This document shows, piece after piece, positions 16,626 through 23,944 of a DNA stretch of 50,367 bases (position 1 is the first letter of the stretch; the number at the start of each line of letters is the position of its first letter). The notes beneath the pieces are model-generated. The model ran no database searches, had not been told where the DNA came from, and saw only the letters and a list, made by a program, of their open reading frames with translations. The stretch comes from an uncultured Clostridia bacterium (GTDB lineage: Bacteria > Bacillota > Clostridia > Oscillospirales > CAG-272): contig CAMEON010000010.1 in assembly GCA_945929845.1 (NCBI GenBank), forward strand, positions 1 to 50,367, written 5' to 3'. The translations under genes were made by a program, and so were the position numbers.

Positions 16626-17752
16626 TGCCCGTCACCTCCTTTGGGGCTGTCCGTATGGTTCGGTTCCTCGGCTACCGCATCCGCTGTGGCGACAGCCGGG
16701 GTCTTCTTCCTGAACTTTGCCCGCACCTTGTTCCAAAGGCTCCCCAAGCTGACCTGACTCTTCCATGACTTGAACCGCTTGTTCTCACTCAACAGCATGA
16801 TGCCGATGAGCAGGATGGAGTACGCCAGCATCCGGTAGTCGCTGAAATCCCGGAGTGCCTCCGGAAGGACACGCAGGATGATGGCCGCAATGATGGAGCC
16901 GCCCAGGTTGCCCATGCCGCCCAGCACCACGATGACCAGGATCTCAATGGACATATTGTAGTCAAATAGGGAAGCCTCGGTGGTAGGCAGGCTGTACCCG
17001 TACAGCACGCCGGCCATGCCGGCAAAGAGGGAGGCCAGCACGAACACCATCAGCTTGTAGTAAGTGACATTCACGCCGGTGGCCTCGGCGGCGATCCGGT
17101 TGTCCCGGATGGCCATGATGGCCCGGCCGTGCTTGGATCTTTTGAAGTTCATGATGACCAACATGGTCACAAGAACCAGTACAATGGCATACGGGAGCAG
17201 TTCGGTGGGAGACATACGGATGGAGCTGGTATCAATGCCCAGCGCACCCCGCAGGGGCGTACCGTCAATATCCAGATTGGTGATCACATTCTTGATGATC
17301 TCCCCGCAGGCCAGGGTGACGATGGCCAGGTAGTCGCCCCGGAGCCGCAGAGCCGGCAGACCGACCAGCAGACCCACCAGTGCGGCGGCCAGACCGCCCA
17401 CGATCATGGACAGGGGCAGGCATAGGATCACCGGCAGGGTATCGTGCAGTAGCACCGCCATGGTACAGCCGCTGAACAGACCCACCGACATGAAGCCTGC
17501 GTGCCCCAGGGACAGCTCGCCCAGAAGACCCACCACAAGGTTCAGCGAAAGAGCCAACACGATGTAGCAGGAGACGGAGATCAGCATATTCATCAGCTGA
17601 CGGGTGGCAGAGCCGGTGTAGACCAGAATGGCCACCACCGCATAGGCAACCACCACTGCCAGGACAGCCACACGGTCTGCGTTAAGAAAGCGTCTGATGC
17701 CGGACTTCCCGGCGGGCAGCAGTTTTGGCGTTGTTTTTACTGTTTCACCCAT
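16622..17752 (-). CDS. livM: Branched-chain amino-acid ABC transporter permease LivM
   Basis: A 376-residue multi-pass membrane protein. It carries the LivM hallmarks LSLNLVVGLLGELSLGHAGF, LRLRGDYLAIVTLACGEI, RSKHGRAIMAIRDN and GGMGNLGGSI. The N-terminal 30 residues (TPKLLPAGKSG) and the C-terminal 50 residues are basic and hydrophilic. It forms the membrane channel with LivH. It starts three bases after the livH stop codon. Confidence 0.95.
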   Translation of the reverse strand: MGETVKTTPKLLPAGKSGIRRFLNADRVAVLAVVVAYAVVAILVYTGSATRQLMNMLISVSCYIVLALSLNLVVGLLGELSLGHAGFMSVGLFSGCTMAVLLHDTLPVILCLPLSMIVGGLAAALVGLLVGLPALRLRGDYLAIVTLACGEIIKNVITNLDIDGTPLRGALGIDTSSIRMSPTELLPYAIVLVLVTMLVIMNFKRSKHGRAIMAIRDNRIAAEATGVNVTYYKLMVFVLASLFAGMAGVLYGYSLPTTEASLFDYNMSIEILVIVVLGGMGNLGGSIIAAIILRVLPEALRDFSDYRMLAYSILLIGIMLLSENKRFKSWKSQVSLGSLWNKVRAKFRKKTPAVATADAVAEEPNHTDSPKGGDGQ

Positions 17753-17755
17753 GGC

Positions 17756-18634
17756 TCACACCTTCTCTCTTACGGTCTTGCCCAGCAGTCCGGAGGGCTT
17801 GACCACCAGCACCAGCACCAGCACACCGAACACGATGGCATCCGACCACAGGGTGGAAATGTAGGTCTTGGAGAGCTGTTCCAGAACGCCCAGCAGAATG
17901 CCGCCCAGCATGGCGCCAGGAACAGAGCCGATACCTCCGAACACAGCCGCCGTAAAGGCCTTGATGCCCGGCATGGAGCCGGTGGTCGGCTTGATATACA
18001 CATAGGTTGCCCCGAAGAAGATGCTGGCTACAGCGGCCAGGGCGGAACCGATGGCAAAGGTCACGGTAATGGTCTTGTTGACGCTGATGCCCATCAGCTC
18101 GGCGGCCTCCTTGTCCTCGGACACCGCCCGCATGGCTTTGCCCATCCGGGTCTTGTTGATGAACAGCGTCAGGGCGATCATGATGACAGCGGTCACGCCC
18201 AGCGTCAGCAGTGCCACGCCACTGATGGTCACAGCCCCCAGCTTCAGGTCAGGGATCTGGAACATGCGGGGGGTGGACTTCTGCTCCGAACCGAAGATCA
18301 GAAGAGCCACATTCTGGAGCAGGTAGCTGACGCCGATGGCGGTGATGAGCACAGTCAGCGGGGGGGACTGGCGCAGGGGGCGGTAGGCCAGAAATTCAAT
18401 GGTCACGCCCAGCAGAGTGCAGACCGCCACGCTGATGAGGATGGCCACCACGGCAGGCAACCGCAGGGTAGCCACAGACACGATCACAGCGTAGGCCCCG
18501 ATCATGATAATGTCCCCGTGGGCGAAGTTCAACATCTTAGCAATGCCGTATACCATGGTATAGCCCAGTGCGATCAGCGCATAGATACTGCCCAGTGTCA
18601 GTCCGCTGATCAGGGTCTCGACAAGTTGGATCAT
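17756..18634 (-). CDS. livH: Branched-chain amino-acid ABC transporter permease LivH
   Basis: Start at 18634 with AAGGAG nine bases upstream; the longer open frame to 18892 reads through the livJ-livH gap and is rejected. The 292-residue permease has LISGLTLGSIYALIALGYTM, MLNFAHGDIIMIGAY, the coupling loop TRMGKAMRAVSEDKEAAELM and GGIGSVPGAMLGG, all typical of LivH. Second gene of the operon after livJ, separated by a 180-base gap with a tandem repeat. Confidence 0.95.
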   Translation of the reverse strand: MIQLVETLISGLTLGSIYALIALGYTMVYGIAKMLNFAHGDIIMIGAYAVIVSVATLRLPAVVAILISVAVCTLLGVTIEFLAYRPLRQSPPLTVLITAIGVSYLLQNVALLIFGSEQKSTPRMFQIPDLKLGAVTISGVALLTLGVTAVIMIALTLFINKTRMGKAMRAVSEDKEAAELMGISVNKTITVTFAIGSALAAVASIFFGATYVYIKPTTGSMPGIKAFTAAVFGGIGSVPGAMLGGILLGVLEQLSKTYISTLWSDAIVFGVLVLVLVVKPSGLLGKTVREKV

Positions 18635-18815
18635 GTCCCATCGCTCCTTAAAATCTAAATTTCTCCATGAGCCATCGCCGGAAGACCGACAGGGGCCCAT
18701 GGAGAGTGCTTGGGTGACAGTTTGGTTTCGTTTGGTTTCGTTTGGTTTGTTTCCGTTCAGATTGCGGTCTCCGTATGACGCATACAGACTACCAGCCCGT
18801 GGAGCTACAATGCTC
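18635..18815 (-). other. livJ-livH intergenic region with 10-base tandem repeat
   Basis: No gene is seen. TTTGGTTTCG occurs 2.8 times in tandem at 18721-18748. CTCCATG (18663-18669) can pair with CATGGAG (18698-18704). Such a gap between binding-protein and permease genes may lower permease expression relative to the binding protein (inference). Confidence 0.5.
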
Positions 18816-20009
18816 TCACTTGGTCGGGTCGAACAGCACGGCCTTGCCGCCCTGATACTCCATAGCCATAGCGTTCTTGGTAGGCTCGCCATCGGCGGTC
18901 CAGGTCATGGTTCCGGTCAGGCCTTCCACCGTGATCTCGGTCATGGCGGCTACCAGTCTCTTGTTGAAATCATCCTTGTTGTCTGCGGTGATGCCGGCCT
19001 TCTTCATGGCGGCTACGATGGTGTACACAGCATCGTAGGCATCAGCGGCGAACTGGTCGGGGGTGGTGCCGTACTTTTCCTGATACTTGGCCACGAAGCT
19101 CTGCACATTGGCCTTGGTGCTGTCGGCAGCGAAGGGAGTCAGCATCAGCAGGCCGTCCACACGGGAGGTGTCGTCGATCTTGGTCAGGATACCGTCCAAA
19201 CCATCACAGCCGAACAGCTTCATGCCGTCCAGCTTGTCACCGGCCTGGGTCAGGAAGGTAGCGGCCTCGGCGGCGTAGATGGGCAGGAAGACCAGGTCAG
19301 CACCGGAAGCGGCGATCTTGTTGATCTGAGCGGAGAAATCCGTGCTGGTGGAGGAAGTAAAGGTCTGAACCTCCACGATCTCAATGCCCTTCACCTGGCA
19401 CTCAGCGGCAAAGGTCTCGTACAGACCCACGCAGTAGTTGTTATCGCTTCCGTAGAACACGGCCACCTTGGTAGCCAGGCCATACTGAGCGATGTAGTCA
19501 GCGGAAGCCTTACCCTGGGCAGGGTCGGAGAAGCAGACACGGAAGGCCTGCTTGCTACCGGAAATAGCGGACACAGCAGAGCCGGAGGGCGTCAGCATCA
19601 GGATGCCGTCGCTGTCGCCGGCGGCCACCACAGCCTCGGTCTCGCCGGAAAGGGTGGCACCGAGAGACACCTTCATGCCGTCATCCATCAGCTTACCGAA
19701 AGCGGAGGTAGCGGCATCGCTCTTGCCCTGGGAATCCTGGAAATCCAGCACCAGCTTGAAGCCGTCCACACCGGAGGGGTTAGCGGCGTTGATCTCATCC
19801 ACGGCGATCTGGGCACCGTTACGGACGGAAAGGCCGTAGTTGGCATAGTCACCGGTCAGGGGGCCGATACCGCCGATCATCAACTCAGTCAGGCCGTTCT
19901 CATCCACGACCCACTCTTCCTTCTTGCCGCACCCGGACAGGATGGAGAGGCATCCCAACATCATCACAAGGGCCAGCGCACACGATAGAAACTTTTTCAC
20001 AGAAATCAT
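18816..20009 (-). CDS. livJ: Branched-chain amino-acid ABC transporter substrate-binding lipoprotein
   Basis: A 397-residue protein with a lipoprotein signal peptide (KKFLSCALALVMMLG, lipobox LSGC, C27). The mature part is a type I periplasmic-binding fold: IGGIGPLTGDYANYG, AVDEINAANPSGVDG, LSGETEAVVAAGDSDG, ADYIAQYGLATKVAVFYG and PDQFAADAYDAVY. It captures leucine, isoleucine, valine or a related ligand outside the cell and delivers it to LivHM. First gene of the operon, with a strong promoter 42-70 bases upstream of the start. The exact ligand cannot be read from sequence. Confidence 0.95.
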   Translation of the reverse strand: MISVKKFLSCALALVMMLGCLSILSGCGKKEEWVVDENGLTELMIGGIGPLTGDYANYGLSVRNGAQIAVDEINAANPSGVDGFKLVLDFQDSQGKSDAATSAFGKLMDDGMKVSLGATLSGETEAVVAAGDSDGILMLTPSGSAVSAISGSKQAFRVCFSDPAQGKASADYIAQYGLATKVAVFYGSDNNYCVGLYETFAAECQVKGIEIVEVQTFTSSTSTDFSAQINKIAASGADLVFLPIYAAEAATFLTQAGDKLDGMKLFGCDGLDGILTKIDDTSRVDGLLMLTPFAADSTKANVQSFVAKYQEKYGTTPDQFAADAYDAVYTIVAAMKKAGITADNKDDFNKRLVAAMTEITVEGLTGTMTWTADGEPTKNAMAMEYQGGKAVLFDPTK

Positions 20010-20050
20010 CTCCTTCGGATGTAATTCATACAGGTCTCTGTATTTGCATT

Positions 20051-20079
20051 ATTATAATACACAATCCTGCATTTATCAA
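20051..20079 (-). promoter_or_regulatory. Strong sigma-A promoter of the liv operon
   Basis: Minus strand TTGATA (20079-20074), 17-base spacer, consensus TATAAT (20056-20051). Confidence 0.85.
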
Positions 20080-20192
20080 TAGGCGTGTTCAACAAAATTC
20101 GAGTTGGATTTTCCCTTCTTTTATGAACAGATTGTTTAATTTTTTCGAATGAAAGCCGGTTTAGATCCGACCATTCCGAAATTTTTTCTGAA

Positions 20193-21299
20193 TTATCCGG
20201 ATTTTCCGTCATTTCTTTTCTTACGGGCGGCATTGGGAAAAAGGACGGAGCGGTAGGCGGAAAATGCAGACGGAATTGCATAATCCGTCCGGATCTCCCC
20301 GCATCGCACAGCCAGCCATCCCTCCGGCAGGGTGCTGTCCGGAGGAAGTTGTACCGCATACCCCTCCATCTGCCACTCCACATGGGTGAAAAGGTGCCGG
20401 GCCGGGCCAAGGGGCGTTACCTCGCCCGGAGAAAGGCCCAGGGAGCCCAGGTGAACCGCCACGCCGTCCCCGCCCGGATGGCCGGGGATATGGGGGAACT
20501 CATACAGCCCGCCAAGAAGCCCCCCGTCCGGGCGGCGGCGGATGACCACCCGCTCCTCCCCGTCCCCGTCCGGGGGAAGCAGGAGCACCAGCACGGTCAT
20601 CTGCTCCAGTCGGCGGGCGGTGCGGGCTCCCCGAACCGGCAGTTCCTTCTCCCGCCCCTCCCGGTGTGCCCGGCAGAGCAGGCGCACCGGGCAGTCAGCG
20701 CACGCCGGCTCCCCCGGGAGGCAGACCAGCGCCCCCAGCTCAATGAGACTCTGGGTAAAGTCCCCCGCCCCCGGCGTGGGCACCGCCGGAGCCAGAGCCG
20801 CCTCCACCGCCGACTTGGTAGAGGCCAGCATGACATCGCTGCTGTCCCCGGTCAGCCGGGCTACCACCCGCAGTACATTGCCATCCACGGCTGGCACCGG
20901 CATATCGTAGGCGATGGAGGCCACCGCCCCGGCGGTGTACCGTCCCACACCGGGCAGCGTCAAAAGGGCATCAAAATCTGCGGGAATGACCCCACCGTAC
21001 CGCTCCATGACAGCCCTGGCCGCCTTTTGCAGGTTGCGCACCCGGCTGTAATACCCCAGCCCCTCCCACAGCTTCAGGAGGACATCCTCCGGGCACCCGG
21101 CCAGGTCGGCCAGCGTGGGCAGGCGGTCAAGGAAGCGGGCAAAGTAGGGCTTGACCGTCTCGGCCCGGGTCTGCTGGAGCATGATCTCCGAGACAAGCAC
21201 CCGGTAGGGATCCTTGTTTTCCCGCCAGGGCAGCGGGCGGGCGTGGTATCTGTACCAGTCGAGCAGAAGCCCGACCGCTTCAGTGGGAAAGGGTTCCAT
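20193..21299 (-). CDS. mutY: A/G-specific adenine DNA glycosylase MutY
   Basis: Start at 21299, seven bases after AGGAGG. The 368-residue protein has the catalytic helix-hairpin-helix domain (SEIMLQQTRAETV, LPGVGRYTAGAVASIAY, catalytic aspartate in VDGNVLRV, D139), a four-cysteine iron-sulfur motif (CLPGEPACADCPVRLLC) and a C-terminal NUDIX-like 8-oxoG recognition domain (RRRPDGGLLGGLYEFP, HLFTHVEWQM). MutY removes adenine mispaired with 8-oxoguanine. It has its own promoter at 21,352-21,380. Confidence 0.96.
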   Translation of the reverse strand: MEPFPTEAVGLLLDWYRYHARPLPWRENKDPYRVLVSEIMLQQTRAETVKPYFARFLDRLPTLADLAGCPEDVLLKLWEGLGYYSRVRNLQKAARAVMERYGGVIPADFDALLTLPGVGRYTAGAVASIAYDMPVPAVDGNVLRVVARLTGDSSDVMLASTKSAVEAALAPAVPTPGAGDFTQSLIELGALVCLPGEPACADCPVRLLCRAHREGREKELPVRGARTARRLEQMTVLVLLLPPDGDGEERVVIRRRPDGGLLGGLYEFPHIPGHPGGDGVAVHLGSLGLSPGEVTPLGPARHLFTHVEWQMEGYAVQLPPDSTLPEGWLAVRCGEIRTDYAIPSAFSAYRSVLFPNAARKKRNDGKSG

Positions 21300-21351
21300 A
21301 CACATTCCTCCTGCGCCCTGTCTGTCGGCAGACAGGGTGCTCTTGCCCCCT

Positions 21352-21380
21352 ACTATACCACGAAACCGCCCCTTTGTCAA
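21352..21380 (-). promoter_or_regulatory. Promoter of mutY
   Basis: Minus strand TTGACA (21380-21375), 17-base spacer, TATAGT (21357-21352). Confidence 0.75.
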
Positions 21381-21714
21381 GGAGCGGTCGCCATTTTATA
21401 AGTCAGGGGAACGCCGGCACCGTTACAGTTCACCTGCCCCCCGCAGTACGCTCCCTTTTCCGCTGTAGAGCGGGGAAAGGGGCCCCGCGAAGGCGTTTGT
21501 GCTATTTCGGGTAGCAGTAGCGCTGGATCCCCGGAAAAGCGATAACAAAAATATGACAGAATAATGCTCCGAACAGTACACAATACATGTTTTGAAAGTT
21601 CTTGAAGGGTGTGGGAAACTTCTTTCAAGAAGTTTCCCACCGTATCCCCATCCCCCACCTGAACTGTAACCCGGTGCCCTCAAAGACATTCAAACAATGG
21701 TACAGTCCGGCATC
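21381..21714. other. Gene-free region between sigF and mutY
   Basis: No convincing coding frame. It contains GC-rich inverted segments near 21,450-21,490 and hairpin element H3. Reading on the minus strand it follows the sigF stop codon, so it probably holds the spoIIA operon terminator. Confidence 0.5.
21588..21640 (+). repeat. GAAAGTTCTTG hairpin element, copy H3
   Basis: GTTTTGAAAGTTCTTGAA is followed by a perfect 14-base stem GTGGGAAACTTCTT (21611-21624) with AAGAAGTTTCCCAC (21627-21640) and a 2-base loop. Confidence 0.75.
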
Positions 21715-22587
21715 TTATCCCTCCAGCTGTGCCCGCATGAAGGCCATGATCTTCTTTTCCTCCCGGGAGACCTTGACCTGGGACAAGCCCAGAAGGTCAG
21801 CCACCTGCTGTTGGGTCATGTCCCGGTAGTACCGGAGCACCACGATCTGCCGCCACAGCGGAGGCAGAGAGGCAATGACCTGCCCCAGGGCGATCCTGTC
21901 CATCTGGCGGGCCATGTCGTCCGCCTCGGACTGATCCGGCAGGACGGCTCCCAGCTCCGGGGAGTCCTCCCCATAGGCCGCATCCGACAGGGAGGCGACC
22001 GGGGCCAGGGAATCCAACGCCACGGCGGCCTCCTCCGCCGATACGCCGCAGGCGGCGGCCAGCTCGGCCACCCCCGCCTCCCGGCCTTCCTCGGTCAGGA
22101 TGCGGCTCCGCTCCCGCATGAGCAACACCCCCAGGTGGCGGCAGCCCCGGCTCACCCGTATGAGGCCGTCGTCCCGCAGGTGACGGCGGATCTCCCCCAC
22201 GATCAGGGGCACCGCATAGGTGGAGAAGGCGGTGCCCCGGGACATATCAAAGGAGCGGATGGCCTTGATCATGCCGATGGTGCCGATCTGCATCAGGTCT
22301 TCAAACTCGGTGCCCCGATCCCGGAAGCGCACCGCCACGCTCCGCACCAGTCCCGTATTGTCAATGACCAGCCGCTCCAGGGCCTTCTCGTCCCCGGCCT
22401 GCGCCAGCCGCACCAGCTCCAGGTTTCCGGCGAACCTGTCTGCACTGCCGGGGGACGGTCTTCTCTCCCCGGCATCCCCTGCGCCGACGGGGGCCGTCCG
22501 CTCCGTCCCAGCTGTCCTGCCGGTGTCCTTGCACTCCGTAGCTGTGTCCATAGCCGTATTCGTATTTGCTGTATGAAATGTCATCAT
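21715..22587 (-). CDS. sigF: Forespore sigma factor SigF
   Basis: Start at 22587 (AAGGGGGCGG upstream; a second ATG follows directly). The 290-residue protein has sigma-70 region 2 (NTGLVRSVAVRF, FEDLMQIGTIGMIKAIRSFD, FSTYAVPLIVGEIRRHLRDDG), region 3 and region 4 (LPPLWRQIVVLRYYRDMTQQQVADLL). Order and orientation spoIIAA-spoIIAB-sigF confirm the assignment. SigF directs early forespore genes and is held inactive by SpoIIAB. It is longer than the usual 230-255 residues owing to an N-terminal, Thr/Ala/Gly-rich extension of about 45 residues before NLELVRLAQ. Confidence 0.95.
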   Translation of the reverse strand: MMTFHTANTNTAMDTATECKDTGRTAGTERTAPVGAGDAGERRPSPGSADRFAGNLELVRLAQAGDEKALERLVIDNTGLVRSVAVRFRDRGTEFEDLMQIGTIGMIKAIRSFDMSRGTAFSTYAVPLIVGEIRRHLRDDGLIRVSRGCRHLGVLLMRERSRILTEEGREAGVAELAAACGVSAEEAAVALDSLAPVASLSDAAYGEDSPELGAVLPDQSEADDMARQMDRIALGQVIASLPPLWRQIVVLRYYRDMTQQQVADLLGLSQVKVSREEKKIMAFMRAQLEG

Positions 22588-22658
22588 GCTCCGCCCCCTT
22601 GCCGCCGGGTGGCTGTCCAGCCTTGGATGTGCACAGACGGCCTGCCCGGCTATATGTA

Positions 22659-23123
22659 TCAGAAGCGTCCCCGATCGGACAGGCGGCGGTACATGGTCAC
22701 AGTGGTTCCCTTCCCTACCTTGGAGGTCACACGCAGGCGGTCGGTGAAGCTCTCCATCACGGTAAAGCCCATACCGCTCCGCTCCCCGGCCGCATCGGTG
22801 GTGAACAGGGGCTGGCGGGCCTGCTTCACATCCGGGATGCCGCACCCCTTGTCCTTCACCTCGATCTTAATGACCCGCCCTGACAGAATGCTGACCGTCA
22901 GGATGATGTAACCGGTACTGTCCCGGTACCCGTGAACGATGCAGTTGGTCACGGCCTCGGACACGGCGCACTTGATGTCCGCCAGCTCGGTGACATTGGG
23001 ATCCGCCTGGGAGACGAAGGCCGCCACCATGGCCCGCGCCATCCCCTCATTGACAGACAGGGCCGGTAGCTTCACCTGCATCCGGTTGACCACCTCGCCC
23101 CCTGTCTCTGCTTTCTGTTTCAT
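22659..23123 (-). CDS. spoIIAB: Anti-sigma F factor and serine kinase SpoIIAB
   Basis: Start at 23123, with AAAGGA nine bases upstream; an ATG at 23132 overlaps that site. The 154-residue GHKL kinase has the N-box EAVTNCIVHGY, G1 box DKGCGIPD and G2 region GMGFTVMESF. It binds SigF and phosphorylates SpoIIAA. The length matches the family. Confidence 0.95.
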   Translation of the reverse strand: MKQKAETGGEVVNRMQVKLPALSVNEGMARAMVAAFVSQADPNVTELADIKCAVSEAVTNCIVHGYRDSTGYIILTVSILSGRVIKIEVKDKGCGIPDVKQARQPLFTTDAAGERSGMGFTVMESFTDRLRVTSKVGKGTTVTMYRRLSDRGRF

Positions 23124-23198
23124 ACTCTCCATTCCTTTCTGTCTTTTTCTGTTTCATTCCGTATTCTGCCGCCGGCACAGGACGGCGGCGCACCCGGC

Positions 23199-23735
23199 TT
23201 ATGCCGGCGGTTCTGTCTTTTTCAGGGGGCGTATGGTCGGCTTGCGCCCGGAACCGACCCGCCCCGGCTTGCGAACGCCCGGGGCAGGATTGCCCGTGGC
23301 AGGATTGCCCGGGGCAGGATTGCCCGGGGCACCATTGTATGGAGCACGGGGAGCCTGTCCCCCGCTCCGGCCTTTTTGCGTGACCGGCGGCTGGGGTGGA
23401 ATGTGGCCGTCGGAGTATTCCACCCGTACCAGCCGCTCCATCCCCGCCAGGGTGAGGATGCTCCGTGTCTCCGGGCTGGGGTCGCAGACTGCCATCTCCC
23501 CGCCCAGCTCCTTCATCACCGAGAATCGCCCCATGATCAGCCCCAGCCCGGAGCTGTCCATGAAGGTGACGGAGGATAAATTCAACACCAGCCGCCTGGG
23601 CCGCCGCTGGAACAGCATATCGTCTATCCTTCCCCGGATGTCTGCCGCCGTATGGTGGTCGATCTCCCCCCGTATGTGTACCGTCAGCGTGCTGCCCACG
23701 CTGTCGCAGACAATATCCGCCTTCTGCTTCATCAT
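23199..23735 (-). CDS. spoIIAA: Anti-anti-sigma factor SpoIIAA with a long Pro/Gly/Asn-rich C-terminal tail
   Basis: Start at 23735, where AGGAAAGGAAG precedes two adjacent ATGs. Residues 1-108 form a normal STAS domain: LTVHIRGEIDHHTAADIRG and the phosphorylation motif VTFMDSSGLGLIMGRF (serine 61). SpoIIAA normally ends near residue 115. Here about 70 extra residues follow: PPQPPVTQKG, then GNPAPGNPATGNPAPG repeats and a basic KPGRVGSGRKPTIRP end. The tail is predicted to be disordered and positively charged; its role is unknown. Dephosphorylated SpoIIAA displaces SigF from SpoIIAB. First gene of the operon. Confidence 0.93.
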   Translation of the reverse strand: MMKQKADIVCDSVGSTLTVHIRGEIDHHTAADIRGRIDDMLFQRRPRRLVLNLSSVTFMDSSGLGLIMGRFSVMKELGGEMAVCDPSPETRSILTLAGMERLVRVEYSDGHIPPQPPVTQKGRSGGQAPRAPYNGAPGNPAPGNPATGNPAPGVRKPGRVGSGRKPTIRPLKKTEPPA

Positions 23736-23944
23736 ACCGTTGCTTCCTTTCCTCTTGTTTTCCTTTTCTCTGTTCTGTTCTCTGCTCTGTTCTGTTCTGT
23801 CCCCTGTTTTTCCGGGTGGTTTCCGCTTTCTGACAACAGTATAACACACCCCCTGCGCAAAGTTTGTCACTTTATGCAGGGGGCGTATATTTTTCTGTTT
23901 TTTATTTGTAGCTGACCGCCCGGTAGGCCGGCAGTCCGTGGGTG
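23736..23944 (-). promoter_or_regulatory. spoIIA upstream region with strong dyad and pentamer repeats
   Basis: CCCCCTGC (23849-23856) pairs with GCAGGGGG (23876-23883), with AAAGT/ACTTT pairing inside. On the + strand the dyad is followed by a T-rich stretch. On the minus strand a TATACT (23843-23838) lies just downstream. Between it and the spoIIAA start are irregular ACAGA-type repeats (about 23,770-23,802). I could not identify a convincing sigma-H promoter, which spoIIA operons usually have. Confidence 0.45.

Noticed and set aside
20006-20410. 134-codon minus frame covering the livJ promoter
   Set aside because: Overlaps mutY coding sequence in another frame and the consensus livJ promoter.
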